This document shows positions 28,026 through 37,434 of a DNA stretch of 47,937 bases, in pieces (the first letter of the stretch is position 1; each line of letters starts with the position of its first letter). Under the pieces are notes generated by a model, which was not told the origin of the DNA, did no database searches, and saw only the letters and a list, made by a program, of their open reading frames with translations. Source of the stretch: an uncultured Pseudomonas sp. (GTDB lineage Bacteria; Pseudomonadota; Gammaproteobacteria; Pseudomonadales; Pseudomonadaceae); NCBI RefSeq assembly GCF_946886105.1, contig NZ_CAMPHV010000044.1, forward strand, positions 1 through 47,937. Reading direction: 5' to 3'. Made by a program: the position numbers and the translations under genes.

Positions 28026-28622
28026 TCACAGCACCATGGAAGCCGCGACGACGAGCATGCACAGGCCGAACACGTAGCCTTGTATGCGCATTGCCCGCGG
28101 CGTTTTCAGGCGGCTGAACAGCAACTGCCCACCATAAATCCAGAAAAAATGGCAGGTCAGGCCGACCACCAGGAACACCGCCGTCATCTGCCATACCTGG
28201 CTGGACAAGGGCAGCGACGGGCTGAGGAACTGCGAGAACATCACCAGAATCATCGAATGCACTTTGACGTTCAGCGACAGCGCGACGAAACCGTCGACAA
28301 AGCTCAGCGGACGCAGGTCCTGCTGATCGGCCAACATCGACGCACGGAAGAAGCACAGCGCCAGATACAGCAGATACAGGGTACCGCCCCACTTCAGCAC
28401 TTCATAAGCGACGGGGTAATGTTGGAAAACCTGGGTCAGGCTGAATCCATAAATCAGACACCAGAGCAGGTTACCGGCCTCGAAGCCCATCCAGAACGGC
28501 ACCGAACTCTTGACCCCGAAGCGGCCGCCGGATGCCGCCAGAATCGTATTGCCCGGCCCCGGGCTGGCGATCATCGGTACCGAATACCCCAACAGCAAAA
28601 CCCATACGTCCCATGCGATCAT
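28026..28622 (-). CDS. LysE/RhtB-family amino acid exporter
   Basis: 198 residues, six predicted transmembrane helices and the family motif SPGPGNTILAASGGRFG near residues 19-35. It exports amino acids or derivatives. Start MIAWDVW (28622); in-frame sequence upstream to 28715 is basic and outside the family. Divergent from the LysR gene at 28778, which probably controls it. Substrate unknown. Confidence 0.9.
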   Translation of the reverse strand: MIAWDVWVLLLGYSVPMIASPGPGNTILAASGGRFGVKSSVPFWMGFEAGNLLWCLIYGFSLTQVFQHYPVAYEVLKWGGTLYLLYLALCFFRASMLADQQDLRPLSFVDGFVALSLNVKVHSMILVMFSQFLSPSLPLSSQVWQMTAVFLVVGLTCHFFWIYGGQLLFSRLKTPRAMRIQGYVFGLCMLVVAASMVL

Positions 28623-28748
28623 GTGCGCCTTCCTTCTTCGGCCTTGTAATGCCCGCGCGACGAAGCGCTTTTGCCTCTCCTGCGCGGGATGAGCGCCGAT
28701 TACAGCCGACTTCAAAGGCCCGGCAAAACGACGTATTCTCGGCCAGCA

Positions 28749-28765
28749 GATAAGAAAAACTAATC
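28749..28765. promoter_or_regulatory. Candidate LysR-type operator
   Basis: GATAAG-N5-CTAATC, a dyad broken only at one symmetric position, containing the T-N11-A pattern of LysR-type sites (T28751, A28763). It lies 12 bp before the LysR gene start in the divergent promoter region. Confidence 0.4.
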
Positions 28766-28777
28766 CAAGGTCGCACC

Positions 28778-29686
28778 ATGCCCCGTCGTCTACCGCCGCT
28801 CAACGCCCTGAAAGCCTTCGAGGCCGCCGCCCGGCATTTGAACTTCACCCATGCCGCGCAAGAACTCCATGTGACCCAGGCGGCGATCAGCCATCAGGTC
28901 AAGCATCTGGAGCAATGGCTGGCGTTGCAATTGTTCGAGCGCAAAGGCCGCACGCTGACGCTGAGCGTTCACGGCAAAGCCTATCTGCGTGACCTGTCGG
29001 AACTGTTCGACGCGCTCGCCGCCGCCACCGCGCGGCTCGGCGATAACGCAACGGCCGGCCCGCTGCGCATCACGGTGCTGCCGTCGTTCGCCAGTAAATG
29101 GTTGTTACCGCGCCTGGGCCGTTTCCATGCAGCGCACCCGGAAATCGAGGTGCAGATGTCCACCAGCGTGGATCTCTGCGACCTGCCGCGCAGCGACTAC
29201 GACCTCGGCATCCGCTCCGGCCTGGGCCGCTGGCCCGGCTTGCAGGCGGAGCTGATCGCCCATGAACGACTGGCGCCGCTGTGCAGCCCGGCGTTGCTGT
29301 CGAGCGCCGCCCCCTTGAAGGCTATCGCCGATCTCCACCAACACACCCTGCTACATGATCGCCCGGGCGAACAATGGCAGCGCTGGCTGGACTCGGTCGG
29401 CGCGGTCGGCATAGACGCCCGGTCGGGGCCGGGCTTCAGCGATTCCGCTCTGGTCTTGCAAGCGGCGATCGATGGCCGCGGCGTGGCCATGGGCCGTCTG
29501 TTCCTGGCCGCCGACGACCTCGCCGCCGGCCGCTTGGTCAAACCCTTCGCGCAGCAGTTGGCCAACGACTTCAGCTACTGGCTGGTTTACCCCAAAGCAG
29601 CGGCGAGCAAGCCGCGGGTAGCGGTGTTCCGCGCCTGGTTGCTGGCGGAAGCCGAGCAGTGCGCCCAAGCGGCGACGGGCGCATAA
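28778..29686 (+). CDS. LysR-family regulator (GcvA-like)
   Basis: 302 residues. N-terminal winged HTH (LNALKAFEAAARHLNFTHAA...VTQAAISHQVKHLE) of the GcvA subgroup, then a periplasmic-binding-protein-like effector domain (about 90-295). Probably controls the divergent LysE-family exporter and itself. The effector is likely an amino acid, by context only. Confidence 0.92.
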   Translation: MPRRLPPLNALKAFEAAARHLNFTHAAQELHVTQAAISHQVKHLEQWLALQLFERKGRTLTLSVHGKAYLRDLSELFDALAAATARLGDNATAGPLRITVLPSFASKWLLPRLGRFHAAHPEIEVQMSTSVDLCDLPRSDYDLGIRSGLGRWPGLQAELIAHERLAPLCSPALLSSAAPLKAIADLHQHTLLHDRPGEQWQRWLDSVGAVGIDARSGPGFSDSALVLQAAIDGRGVAMGRLFLAADDLAAGRLVKPFAQQLANDFSYWLVYPKAAASKPRVAVFRAWLLAEAEQCAQAATGA

Positions 29687-29748
29687 GCGGCTCAGGCATG
29701 CCCCTCTCAGACATGGCCGCGCCTCAGCCTTGGCTGCGCCGGGCGGGC

Positions 29749-30672
29749 TTATTGCACAGGTTTATTGCAGAAGTAGATACCGCCGATCACCAATAGGCCG
29801 CCCAGCAGCATCGGCGGGCTCAAGCGCTCGCCCAGCAGCAACAAGCCGAGCACGACCGCCGACAGCGGGTTGAGCGCGATAAATACGCCGGCGCGGGTCG
29901 CACCGATTTTCTGGATGCCGTCGTAATACCAGATGTATGCCAAGGCCGAGCCGATCACCCCGAGGTACAGCAGGCTCAACAGCTGGTCCTGCCGGATATC
30001 GCCGATCGCCGCCCGGCTGATATCGCCATGCAGCAGTGCGGCGCAGCACAGCATCAGGGTGCCGGCGATAACCGAATAAGCGACGGTGTGCAGCGCGCCG
30101 ATTTCCCTCACGAGCCGCTTCGAGCAGACGCTGTAGAGCACCCAGCTCAGCACGCAGCCGAGGATCAGCGCATCGCCGATCCACGCCCGGGCCACGGGTT
30201 GCAGGGCCGCGGCATCCTTACTGACGATCACAGTCGCGGCGCCGGCGACGCAAGCGGCTATGCCCACGACCTTGCCGGCGCCGGGCTTCTCCTTGCCGAT
30301 GGTGAAAGCCGCCAGGGCGATCAGTGCCGGGTTGAGCGCAACGATCAAGGAGGCACGGGAGGCGTTTATATGCTGCAGGCCGTAAAAGAAGAAAATGTTG
30401 TAGGCGAAAATGCCGAAGAAGCCCAATGCGACGACCGTGAATAGCTGCCGAGCGGTCAAGCCGATAACCAGCTGCCTGCGCATCGCCAACACCGCCATCA
30501 GCGTGGCACTCGCCAATACGAAACGCAGGCAGGCGGACAACAGCGGGGCGATATCGGCCGCTATGTATCTGCCGGCGACGAAGGTGCCGCCCCAGATGCA
30601 CGAGACCATCACCAACTTCGCGTACACGGAATACCCCGTGACACTGGGCGCTATAACCGCTGTGTTGTGCAT
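29749..30672 (-). CDS. EamA/DMT-family transporter
   Basis: 307 residues with ten hydrophobic helices in two EamA repeats (about 20-150 and 165-300). Features typical of the family include WGGTFVAGRY near residue 28 and the closing GERLSPPMLLGGLLVIGG. A metabolite exporter of the RhaT/YedA group; substrate unknown. Divergent from a LysR gene with a shared 110-bp promoter region rich in CTCAT boxes. Start may be ATG 30672 (MHNTAVIAP). Confidence 0.9.
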   Translation of the reverse strand: MHNTAVIAPSVTGYSVYAKLVMVSCIWGGTFVAGRYIAADIAPLLSACLRFVLASATLMAVLAMRRQLVIGLTARQLFTVVALGFFGIFAYNIFFFYGLQHINASRASLIVALNPALIALAAFTIGKEKPGAGKVVGIAACVAGAATVIVSKDAAALQPVARAWIGDALILGCVLSWVLYSVCSKRLVREIGALHTVAYSVIAGTLMLCCAALLHGDISRAAIGDIRQDQLLSLLYLGVIGSALAYIWYYDGIQKIGATRAGVFIALNPLSAVVLGLLLLGERLSPPMLLGGLLVIGGIYFCNKPVQ

Positions 30673-30688
30673 GTTTATCCATCCGTTT

Positions 30689-30773
30689 ATGAGCCGAACA
30701 CCTTGCCCATACGTTAATGCTCATGCTTACTCATTGAAAAATTAGCGATTACTCATGACAGATCAGCTATGAG
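30689..30773. promoter_or_regulatory. Cluster of CTCAT boxes between EamA and LysR genes
   Basis: CTCAT occurs at 30720-30724, 30730-30734 and 30752-30756, with ATGAG at 30689-30693 and 30769-30773. The longer unit TTACTCAT is repeated at 30727-30734 and 30749-30756, exactly 22 bp apart (two helical turns). Likely binding region of the neighbouring LysR protein. Confidence 0.4.
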
Positions 30774-30782
30774 CGAGCATCC

Positions 30783-31694
30783 ATGACCTTCACCCAGCTG
30801 GAAATCTTCGTCCTGGTGGCCGAGCTGCGCGGCTTCACCTCGGCAGCCATGCGCCTGTCCATCAGTCAATCAGCGGTATCCCACGCGATCAAAGCCCTCG
30901 AACAGGAAATGGGCGTCGAACTGATTCAGCGGCACCAAGCGGCCATCGAACTGACCGATATCGGCGCCCGATTGCTGCTGCGCGCGCGGGAAATCCTCGG
31001 CCTGGGCGAAACCATGCGCCAGGAAGCCGCCGATGCGCGGGGCATGAAGCGGGGCACATTGCGCATAGGTTCTTTTGGCCCCAGCTCTTCGCTGCGGCTG
31101 CTGCCGAAGATTCTCGACGAGTACCGCAAGGCATATCCCGATATCGAAATTCGCATCGATGAAGGCGCCGACCTGGAAGTGATCCAGTGGGTTCAGGATC
31201 GGCGCGTGGATATCGGCTTTGTCGTACTGCCCGAGGAGCGCTTCGATACCTTCCCCATCGCCGAGGATCAACTGGTCGCGCTACTGCCCTCCAGCCACCC
31301 GCTCGCCGGGCAGCCGAACGTCCGGCTCGAGGCCTTGTGCGATGCGCCGTTCATCCTGACCCAGGCGGGCTCGGCGGCGCTGGTCGAGCGGATTTTCGCG
31401 GCGGCCAAGCTGGTGCCGAAAATCCGCTACCGCAGTGCGCAATTGCTCAGCACCCTGGGGATGGTCGAAAGCGGCGCTGGCGTGACGATTCTCGCCGAGC
31501 TGGCGCTGCCCGCAATCGATAGCGCTCGGCCGGCCGCGTATGTGACGCGCCCGCTCGACCCGCCGGTGCCGCGCCACATCGGCCTCGCCGTACACAATCA
31601 GCGACAGGCGTCGCCCGCCACCCAGGCTTTCATCGAGATCGCGACCCGCTTGCGCCGCCAGGGTTTGCTGAGTGGCGCGGAGCGCGTCAAGTAG
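30783..31694 (+). CDS. LysR-family regulator
   Basis: 303 residues. N-terminal HTH (FTQLEIFVLVAELRGFTSAA...ISQSAVSHAIKALE) of the CysB/CbbR-like subgroup and a LysR substrate-binding domain (about 90-295). It probably controls the divergent EamA transporter. The 3' end overlaps the convergent modC gene by 8 bp. Confidence 0.92.
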   Translation: MTFTQLEIFVLVAELRGFTSAAMRLSISQSAVSHAIKALEQEMGVELIQRHQAAIELTDIGARLLLRAREILGLGETMRQEAADARGMKRGTLRIGSFGPSSSLRLLPKILDEYRKAYPDIEIRIDEGADLEVIQWVQDRRVDIGFVVLPEERFDTFPIAEDQLVALLPSSHPLAGQPNVRLEALCDAPFILTQAGSAALVERIFAAAKLVPKIRYRSAQLLSTLGMVESGAGVTILAELALPAIDSARPAAYVTRPLDPPVPRHIGLAVHNQRQASPATQAFIEIATRLRRQGLLSGAERVK

Positions 31695-32784
31695 GCGCCG
31701 TGGCCGCCATCACATGAATGGTCTCGCCGCGCAGGCGCACGTCGATCGCCTGCCCCACCGCCAAGCCATAGCGCTGCGCCACATGGCGCGGCACGTTCAT
31801 GTACAGGCGGTCCGCGCCGGCCGATAAGCTCACGCGGAACTGCTCGCCGAGCGGCAACAGGCGCTCGATACGCACCGCGACGCGGTTATCCAGTGCGGTG
31901 CCCGGCCGTTCGTTAAGCGGCATCAGCAGCACCCCCGAGGTCGGCATGGCCCAATCGACCGCCTGCCCCACGGCCAACTGCGGCTGGGCGCGGACTTTCA
32001 GCATCTGCCCGCCCCAGGCCAACAGGCTGTGATCGGCGGCGTGCCCGACGAGGCGCCCGGCGAACAGGTTGCGCATGCCCAGCAGACGCGCGACTTCAGC
32101 GCTGGCCGGGGCCTGCAACAGGCGATCGGTGGTATCGGCTTGCAAGGTTGTGCCGGCAGAAAGAATGCACATGCGGTCGGCCAACAACGTCGCTTCGTCC
32201 AGGTCGTGGGTCACCAGCAGCACCGGCATGCGCAGCTCTTCGCGCAACTCCGTCAACTCACCGTAGAGCGCCTCGCGGGTGCCGCGGTCGACCGCGGAGA
32301 ACGGCTCGTCGAGTAGCAACACCTTGGGTTCGCGGGCCAGGGCGCGGGCCACGGCGACGCGCTGCTGCTGGCCGCCGGACAAACGATGCGGCAAGCGTTC
32401 GCCCAGGCCGTGCAGGTGCACCCGCTCCAGCCAGGCCTGCGCCCGCTCCAGGCGCTCGGCCTCGGGGTAATCGCGCAGTGCCTCGGCGACGTTGTGCAGG
32501 GCGCTGAGGTGGGGGAACAGGGCGAAATGCTGGAACACCATGCCGATGCGCCGATGCATGGTCGGTTTGTCGATACCGCGCGCACTGTCGAACCAGGTCT
32601 CGCCGCCGCAGCGGATACTGCCGGCATGCGGCCGGTACAAGCCGGCGATGCTGCGCAGCAGGGTCGACTTGCCGCTGCCGGATGGCCCGACCAACGCCAA
32701 CACCTCGCCCGGCGCGCAGCTGATCTGCGCATTCAGCGGGATCGGGCTGCTCTGCCGCAAATCGAGTTGCAAGCCCTCAGTCAT
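31687..32784 (-). CDS. modC: Molybdate ABC transporter ATP-binding protein
   Basis: 365 residues. Walker A GPSGSGKS near residue 34, signature LSGGQQQRV near 127, Walker B LLLDEPFSAVD near 147, and a C-terminal TOBE/Mop domain (about 295-360) that binds molybdate. Powers molybdate import. The start overlaps the modB stop by 8 nt. Confidence 0.94.
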   Translation of the reverse strand: MTEGLQLDLRQSSPIPLNAQISCAPGEVLALVGPSGSGKSTLLRSIAGLYRPHAGSIRCGGETWFDSARGIDKPTMHRRIGMVFQHFALFPHLSALHNVAEALRDYPEAERLERAQAWLERVHLHGLGERLPHRLSGGQQQRVAVARALAREPKVLLLDEPFSAVDRGTREALYGELTELREELRMPVLLVTHDLDEATLLADRMCILSAGTTLQADTTDRLLQAPASAEVARLLGMRNLFAGRLVGHAADHSLLAWGGQMLKVRAQPQLAVGQAVDWAMPTSGVLLMPLNERPGTALDNRVAVRIERLLPLGEQFRVSLSAGADRLYMNVPRHVAQRYGLAVGQAIDVRLRGETIHVMAATAPT

Positions 32785-33451
32785 GCCGATAGCTCCGTCC
32801 CAGGCGCGCGGTGGCGAAATACGACAGGCCGATGGCGCATAGCGAAATCAACAGCAACACCGCCGACATCACCCCGGCGGCGTGATCGTCGAACGCCTGC
32901 ACCCGGTCGTAGATGGCGATGGCGATGGTGCGGGTTTCCCCGGGAATGCTGCCGCCGACCATCAACACCACGCCGAACTCGCCGAGGGTATGGGCGAACG
33001 TCAGCACCAGGGCCGAGATGATCCCCGGCCAGGCCAGCGGCAACTCGATCCGCCGCAACACCCGCCACGGCGACATGCCGCAGCAGCGCGCGGCCTCGCG
33101 CACATCCCGCGGAATCGCCTCGAAGGCGCGCTGCATCGGCTGGATGGCAAACGGCAGATTGAACAGCACCGAGGCGACCAGCAGGCCGGTAAACGAGAAG
33201 GTCAATTGGCTGCCGAACAGCGCCTGGTAAGCCTGACCGATCGGCGAGTCGGCGCCCATCGCCACCAGCAGATAGAAGCCCAGCACGGTCGGCGGCAGCA
33301 CCAGCGGCAGGGCCAGCAGCGCCTCGACCGCGCTCTTGCCGGGAAAACGGCTCCAGGCCAGTTTGCGCCCGACCCAGATGCCGACGGGCAGCAGAATCAG
33401 CATGGTGCACAGGGCCAACTCCAGGGACAGCAGCAGCGCGGGCCAATCCAC
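32777..33451 (-). CDS. modB: Molybdate ABC transporter permease
   Basis: 224 residues with about five transmembrane helices and the EAA loop (EAARCCGMSPWRVLRRIELPLAWPG) that contacts ModC. 11-bp gap after modA, 8-nt overlap with modC. Confidence 0.94.
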   Translation of the reverse strand: MDWPALLLSLELALCTMLILLPVGIWVGRKLAWSRFPGKSAVEALLALPLVLPPTVLGFYLLVAMGADSPIGQAYQALFGSQLTFSFTGLLVASVLFNLPFAIQPMQRAFEAIPRDVREAARCCGMSPWRVLRRIELPLAWPGIISALVLTFAHTLGEFGVVLMVGGSIPGETRTIAIAIYDRVQAFDDHAAGVMSAVLLLISLCAIGLSYFATARLGRSYRHD

Positions 33452-33462
33452 AGCGTTCTCCC

Positions 33463-34245
33463 TTACTTTTGCTCAGGCATATCGAAGCCGTATTTGCTCA
33501 TGATTGCCCGTGCGGCCGGCTGTTGCAGGTACTGATAAAACGCCTGAGCGCTGACGTTGGCGCCCTTGAGCAGAACCATGCGCTGACGCAGCGGCTGATG
33601 CCAAGCGGAAGGAATCAGCACGAAATCGCCGCGCTCGGCCACACCCGGCGCCAGCGCCAGGGAGTAGGCGACGATGCCGCCCTGGGCATTGCCCGAGGTG
33701 GCGAACTGCGCCGCCTGGGCGATGTTCTCGCCGAGCACCAGCTTGCCCTGCAGCGCATCCCACAAACCGGCGTGGCGCAGGGCTTGTTCGGCCGCGCGGC
33801 CGTAGGGTGCATGCTCGGGGTTGGCGATGGCGAACTTCTCGATCCGCCCTGCCGCCAACGCGGCCTGCAAGCCTTCGAGTTCACCGGCGGCGGTCAATGT
33901 CGAGCCTTTGGGCGCCATCAAGGCGATCCGGCCGAGGCCGTAGAGCACGCCCTCGTCGAGGGTTTTACCCGCGGTGGCCAGTTGCTCCACGTACGCCTCA
34001 TCGGCGCTGAGGAATAACTGGAAAGGCGCGCCCTGGCTGATCTGCCGATAGAGATTGCCGCTCGAACCGAACACCAGCCGCGGCGTATGGCCGGTGTCCT
34101 TCTGGAAGCGCGCGGCGATTTCCTCGAGGGCGAATTGCATATTCGAGGCCGCGGCGACGTTCGCCGTCTCGGCCATGGCCAGAGCGGGAAGCAAGCTGCA
34201 GATCAGCAGCAACGCGCGCAGCGGTTTAGGTAGAGCGAACTTCAT
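33463..34245 (-). CDS. modA: Molybdate-binding periplasmic protein
   Basis: 260 residues. Signal peptide cut near AMA-ET (about residue 24-25). The oxyanion pocket is indicated by AAASNMQFALEEI near the N-terminus and FGSSGNLYRQI near residue 62. Captures molybdate or tungstate for ModBC. The start at MKFALPKP (34245) is used because GAGG lies just upstream and the longer in-frame version to 34281 would run into the operator. Regulated by the ModE-type site 21 bp before the start. Confidence 0.94.
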   Translation of the reverse strand: MKFALPKPLRALLLICSLLPALAMAETANVAAASNMQFALEEIAARFQKDTGHTPRLVFGSSGNLYRQISQGAPFQLFLSADEAYVEQLATAGKTLDEGVLYGLGRIALMAPKGSTLTAAGELEGLQAALAAGRIEKFAIANPEHAPYGRAAEQALRHAGLWDALQGKLVLGENIAQAAQFATSGNAQGGIVAYSLALAPGVAERGDFVLIPSAWHQPLRQRMVLLKGANVSAQAFYQYLQQPAARAIMSKYGFDMPEQK

Positions 34246-34265
34246 CGGGCGGACTCCTCGGCAAG

Positions 34266-34289
34266 CGCTATATCCTTCCATATATAGCG
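34266..34289 (-). promoter_or_regulatory. ModE-binding site upstream of modA
   Basis: CGCTATAT-N8-ATATAGCG is a perfect 8-bp inverted repeat with an 8-bp spacer, the known form of ModE operators. It lies 20-45 bp before the modA start, in the likely core promoter, where molybdate-bound ModE would repress modABC. Confidence 0.85.
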
Positions 34290-34341
34290 AAACGCCGTCC
34301 AGCAGAACCTGGCTATGCGTCAGGCGGCTTAAGGGGTGGGC

Positions 34342-34704
34342 TTAAGGAGTCGGCGAAACAGGGGGCGCTAGCAGATCGCCGAGGTCGTCGAAGCCGTCCT
34401 GCACCGCGGCCAGCGCCTGCGCGCAGAGTTGCCGGTAACGCTGCAACACCTGCTCGCCCATGGCGGTCAGCTGCGTGCCGCCGCCGTGCTTGCCGCCGGC
34501 CAGGGTGGTGACCAGGGGCTCCTTGAAGTTGCGGTTCATGGTCTCGACCAGTAGCCAGGCGCGCCTGTAGGACATGCCCAGGCTGCGCGCGGCGGCGCTG
34601 ATCGAGCCCTCGCGGGCGATGGCGTCGAGCAGGTCGGCCTTACCGGGGCCGATGGCGATATCGGCGCCGTTATGCAGGCGAATTTTCAAATCGAGACGGT
34701 ACAT
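34342..34704 (-). CDS. modE: One-domain ModE-like regulator
   Basis: 120 residues containing only the ModE N-terminal winged-helix domain (ARSLGMSYRRAWLLVETMN near residues 40-58, then GGKHGGGTQLT). The C-terminal molybdate-binding (molbindin) domains of E. coli ModE are absent. Such short LysR-like ModE proteins exist in other bacteria and may act without sensing molybdate directly. It lies 96 bp upstream of modA in the same direction with a perfect ModE site between. Confidence 0.88.
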   Translation of the reverse strand: MYRLDLKIRLHNGADIAIGPGKADLLDAIAREGSISAAARSLGMSYRRAWLLVETMNRNFKEPLVTTLAGGKHGGGTQLTAMGEQVLQRYRQLCAQALAAVQDGFDDLGDLLAPPVSPTP

Positions 34705-34793
34705 GGCGGCCGCTGCGCAAGGGTTCGCCGCGCAGACTAAACCCTGGTAGCGCGCGATAAAAGCGCAGGTGCCACAGGAACGCCATCGCGCAT

Positions 34794-34828
34794 ATAGGGC
34801 GAAGCCGGCAAACGCCGGCCTCGCCTAT
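34794..34828 (-). terminator. Hairpin after the DUF3309 gene
   Basis: ATAGGGCGAAGCCGGC and GCCGGCCTCGCCTAT pair almost fully (about 15 bp, AAAC loop). It lies 45 bp past the DUF3309 stop. There is no T-run. Confidence 0.4.
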
Positions 34829-34873
34829 GCCCCGGCACGCAGCACAGTACGCGCACAGGGCATTTTTGCCGGG

Positions 34874-35032
34874 CTATAGCACGCCCAACAACAGCAGGAC
34901 GAGCACGATCACCAGCACCGCACCCAAACCACCGGAAGGCCCGTAACCCCATCCCCGGCTATACGGCCATGTGGGGATGGCACCGATAAGCAGCAGGATC
35001 AGGATGATCAACAGTATGGTTCCCACGGTCAT
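34874..35032 (-). CDS. DUF3309 small hydrophobic peptide
   Basis: 52 residues: an N-terminal hydrophobic helix (GTILLIILILLLIGAIPTWPY), a Gly/Tyr turn (SRGWGYGPSGGLG) and a second hydrophobic helix (AVLVIVLVLLLLG). This is the DUF3309 pattern, common and of unknown role. AGGAGAAAA precedes the ATG. The 272-bp gap to pgm (35033-35304) shows no further gene or clear repeat. Confidence 0.85.
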   Translation of the reverse strand: MTVGTILLIILILLLIGAIPTWPYSRGWGYGPSGGLGAVLVIVLVLLLLGVL

Positions 35033-35304
35033 GTTTTTCTCCTCGATGAGTAGCTTCATGCATCCGCAGCGGTCGCGAACGACCCACCGGCCCGATAGCG
35101 CGCTGATGGCCTGGACGTGCGGGTTGAACGGCAGCCAATCCCCGATGACGCGCTGAAACGCGCGAATGACGGGTGTCGACGTAGTTGTGACTGCCCGAGG
35201 AAAGAGAAAGTGCAGGCTTTTTAATGGCTATGTACCCAGTGCGCGCCGGCACCGGTTCTCGGTGCGCATGGCGCAATGGGGTTGGACTCCCTACGTTTAT
35301 GAGT

Positions 35305-36954
35305 TTAAGGCGCCAATGCCGCGTCGACGATCTGCTGCGCCTCGCCGAGGATGCGTTGCAGGTGCGCCTCGTCGCGGTAGCTTTCGGCGTAGATCTTGTA
35401 GATGTCCTCGGTGCCCGATGGCCGCGCGGCGAACCAGCCACCCTCGCTGACCACCTTGATGCCGCCGATGGACGCGCCGTTACCCGGCGCCTTGTCGAGC
35501 ACCTGGACGATGGCATCGCCGGCCAGCCGATCGCTGTGCAGTTGCTCCGGCGACAGCTTGCCCAGGGCTTTTTTCTGCGCGGCATTGGCCGGCGCGTCGA
35601 CGCGATCGGCGTAGATCGCGCCGAACTCATCGACCAGCCCGCGATACAACTCGCCCGGATCGCGCCCGCGGCTGGCGGTCATTTCTGCAGCCAGCAGAGC
35701 CAGCACCATGCCGTCCTTGTCGGTGGTCCAGACGCTGCCGTCGCGGCGCAGGCAGGTGGCGCCAGCGCTCTCCTCGCCGACGAAACCCAGGGAGCCGTCG
35801 ACCAGACCGTCGACGAACCATTTGAAGCCCACCGGCACCTCGACCAGCTTGCGCCCGAGGCGCGCGGCGACCCGGTCGATCATCGCGCTGCTGACCAGGG
35901 TTTTGCCCAGCGCGGTGCGCGCGCTCCACTGCGGGCGCTGCTGGAACAGGTAATCGGCGGCGACGCTGAGAAAGTGGTTGGCCGGCAGCAGGCCGACGCT
36001 CGGCGCCACCACGCCATGGCGGTCGTAGTCGGTGTCGCAGGCGAAGGCGATGTCGTAACCGTCCTTGAGGCCGATCAGGCGCTGCATGGCATCGCGCGAG
36101 GACGGGTCCATGCGGATCTTGCCGTCCCAATCCAGGCTCATGAAAGCGAACTGCGGGTCGACGGTTTCGCTGACCACATCCAGATTGATGGCGTAACGCT
36201 CGGCGATGCGCGACCAGTAACGCACGCCCGCGCCGCCCAGCGGGTCGACGCCCAGACGCAGGCCGGCCGCGCGGATCGGCGCGAAGTCGATGACGCTGTC
36301 GAGGTCCGCCACATAGGCTGCGAGGTAATCGTGCCGGTGGGTGCAGGGCGCTTGCAGCGCCTCGGCCAGGGACAGGCGCTTGACCTCGCGCAGCCCGCCT
36401 TCGAGCAGGCTGTTGGCGCGGTTCTGCACCCAGCCGGTGATATCGGTATCGGCCGGGCCGCCGTTGCTGGCGTTGTACTTGAAGCCGCCGCTGTCCGGCG
36501 GATTGTGCGACGGGGTGATCACGATGCCATCCGCCAGGCCACGGCTGCGGCCCTTGTTGTGCACCAGAATGGCGTGGGAAATCGCCGGCGTCGGGGTGAA
36601 CTCGTCGTCTTGCGACAGCAGCGTCTGCACGCCGTTGGCGACCAACACTTGCAGCGCGGTTTCCAGCGCCGGTCGCGACAGCGCGTGGGTGTCGGCGCCG
36701 ATAAACAGCGGGCCGTCGATGCCCTGGCTGCTGCGGTAGTCGCAAATCGCCTGGGTGATGGCCAGCACGTGCCATTCGTTGAAGCTGTATTGCAGCGAGC
36801 TGCCGCGGTGCCCGGAAGTGCCGAACGCCACGCGCTGCGCGGCCACGCCGGGGTCCGGGCGCAAATCGTAATAGGCCGCCAGCAGTTGGCCGATATCGGT
36901 CAATAACGAAACGGGGGCCGGTTGACCGGCCAAGGGATGAATGCGCGAACTCAA
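35305..36954 (-). CDS. pgm: Phosphoglucomutase, alpha-D-glucose-specific
   Basis: 549 residues. Interconverts glucose-1-phosphate and glucose-6-phosphate. Catalytic phospho-Ser149 in ITPSHNPP, metal loop DTDYDRHG near residue 305, and substrate loop GEESAG near 395. Length and motifs match the Pgm family (PGM/Pgm of E. coli, ~546 residues), distinct from the AlgC/PMM type of about 460 residues. Single gene with no obvious operon partner. Confidence 0.95.
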   Translation of the reverse strand: MSSRIHPLAGQPAPVSLLTDIGQLLAAYYDLRPDPGVAAQRVAFGTSGHRGSSLQYSFNEWHVLAITQAICDYRSSQGIDGPLFIGADTHALSRPALETALQVLVANGVQTLLSQDDEFTPTPAISHAILVHNKGRSRGLADGIVITPSHNPPDSGGFKYNASNGGPADTDITGWVQNRANSLLEGGLREVKRLSLAEALQAPCTHRHDYLAAYVADLDSVIDFAPIRAAGLRLGVDPLGGAGVRYWSRIAERYAINLDVVSETVDPQFAFMSLDWDGKIRMDPSSRDAMQRLIGLKDGYDIAFACDTDYDRHGVVAPSVGLLPANHFLSVAADYLFQQRPQWSARTALGKTLVSSAMIDRVAARLGRKLVEVPVGFKWFVDGLVDGSLGFVGEESAGATCLRRDGSVWTTDKDGMVLALLAAEMTASRGRDPGELYRGLVDEFGAIYADRVDAPANAAQKKALGKLSPEQLHSDRLAGDAIVQVLDKAPGNGASIGGIKVVSEGGWFAARPSGTEDIYKIYAESYRDEAHLQRILGEAQQIVDAALAP

Positions 36955-37434
36955 AATAGCTCCTGCTTAACCTGAACGCCGCACAACGGCGGACGGATGA
37001 AAATGGCTGGCGATAAAAAAGGCGCCATAGTTTAACGCCTATGCCGGTGGATTTACCCCAAGCGCAGGCGCCAGCGACGAGTATTTATTGCAGGGGCGAA
37101 GGTGCGGCACGCCTGCCGCGGCAAAACACTCCGCCTATGGGGGCAAATAACACCGATTCGCGTTCGCGCAAGAGCCAAAAGCACCGGCGGCGATGCCGTT
37201 GATCGGCGCCCTACGAAGCGTGGAACCCCCGTCGCAGAGCCCTGTCGATATAGCTCAGCACAGCATCCGGGCGCCAGCCCGTCGCTTTGCCGCCACAGGA
37301 ACCCGTCAGCCTGCAGCGCCTGGGACGTGTCGCCCGCCATCAAGCCGTTACGCTCGCCGCCCCGCCTTTCGTGCCTGCCCGCAACAGGCCCGGACGTGTT
37401 TTGCCCTGAACGTTGCTCAAGGGAGTGTTGCAAC
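36955..37434. other. 480-bp intergenic region without a recognised gene
   Basis: Between the divergent pgm and EAL genes. The reading frame of the EAL gene stays open back to about 37102, but the composition there (many Arg/Ser/Pro codons) and the lack of an RBS argue against coding. It holds the promoters of both genes; no repeat or RNA was recognised. Confidence 0.5.

Noticed and set aside
37102..37434. N-terminal extension of the EAL protein
   Set aside because: No RBS, unlikely composition, and the receiver-like domain begins at MPHRVLIV (37435) with GGGAG upstream.
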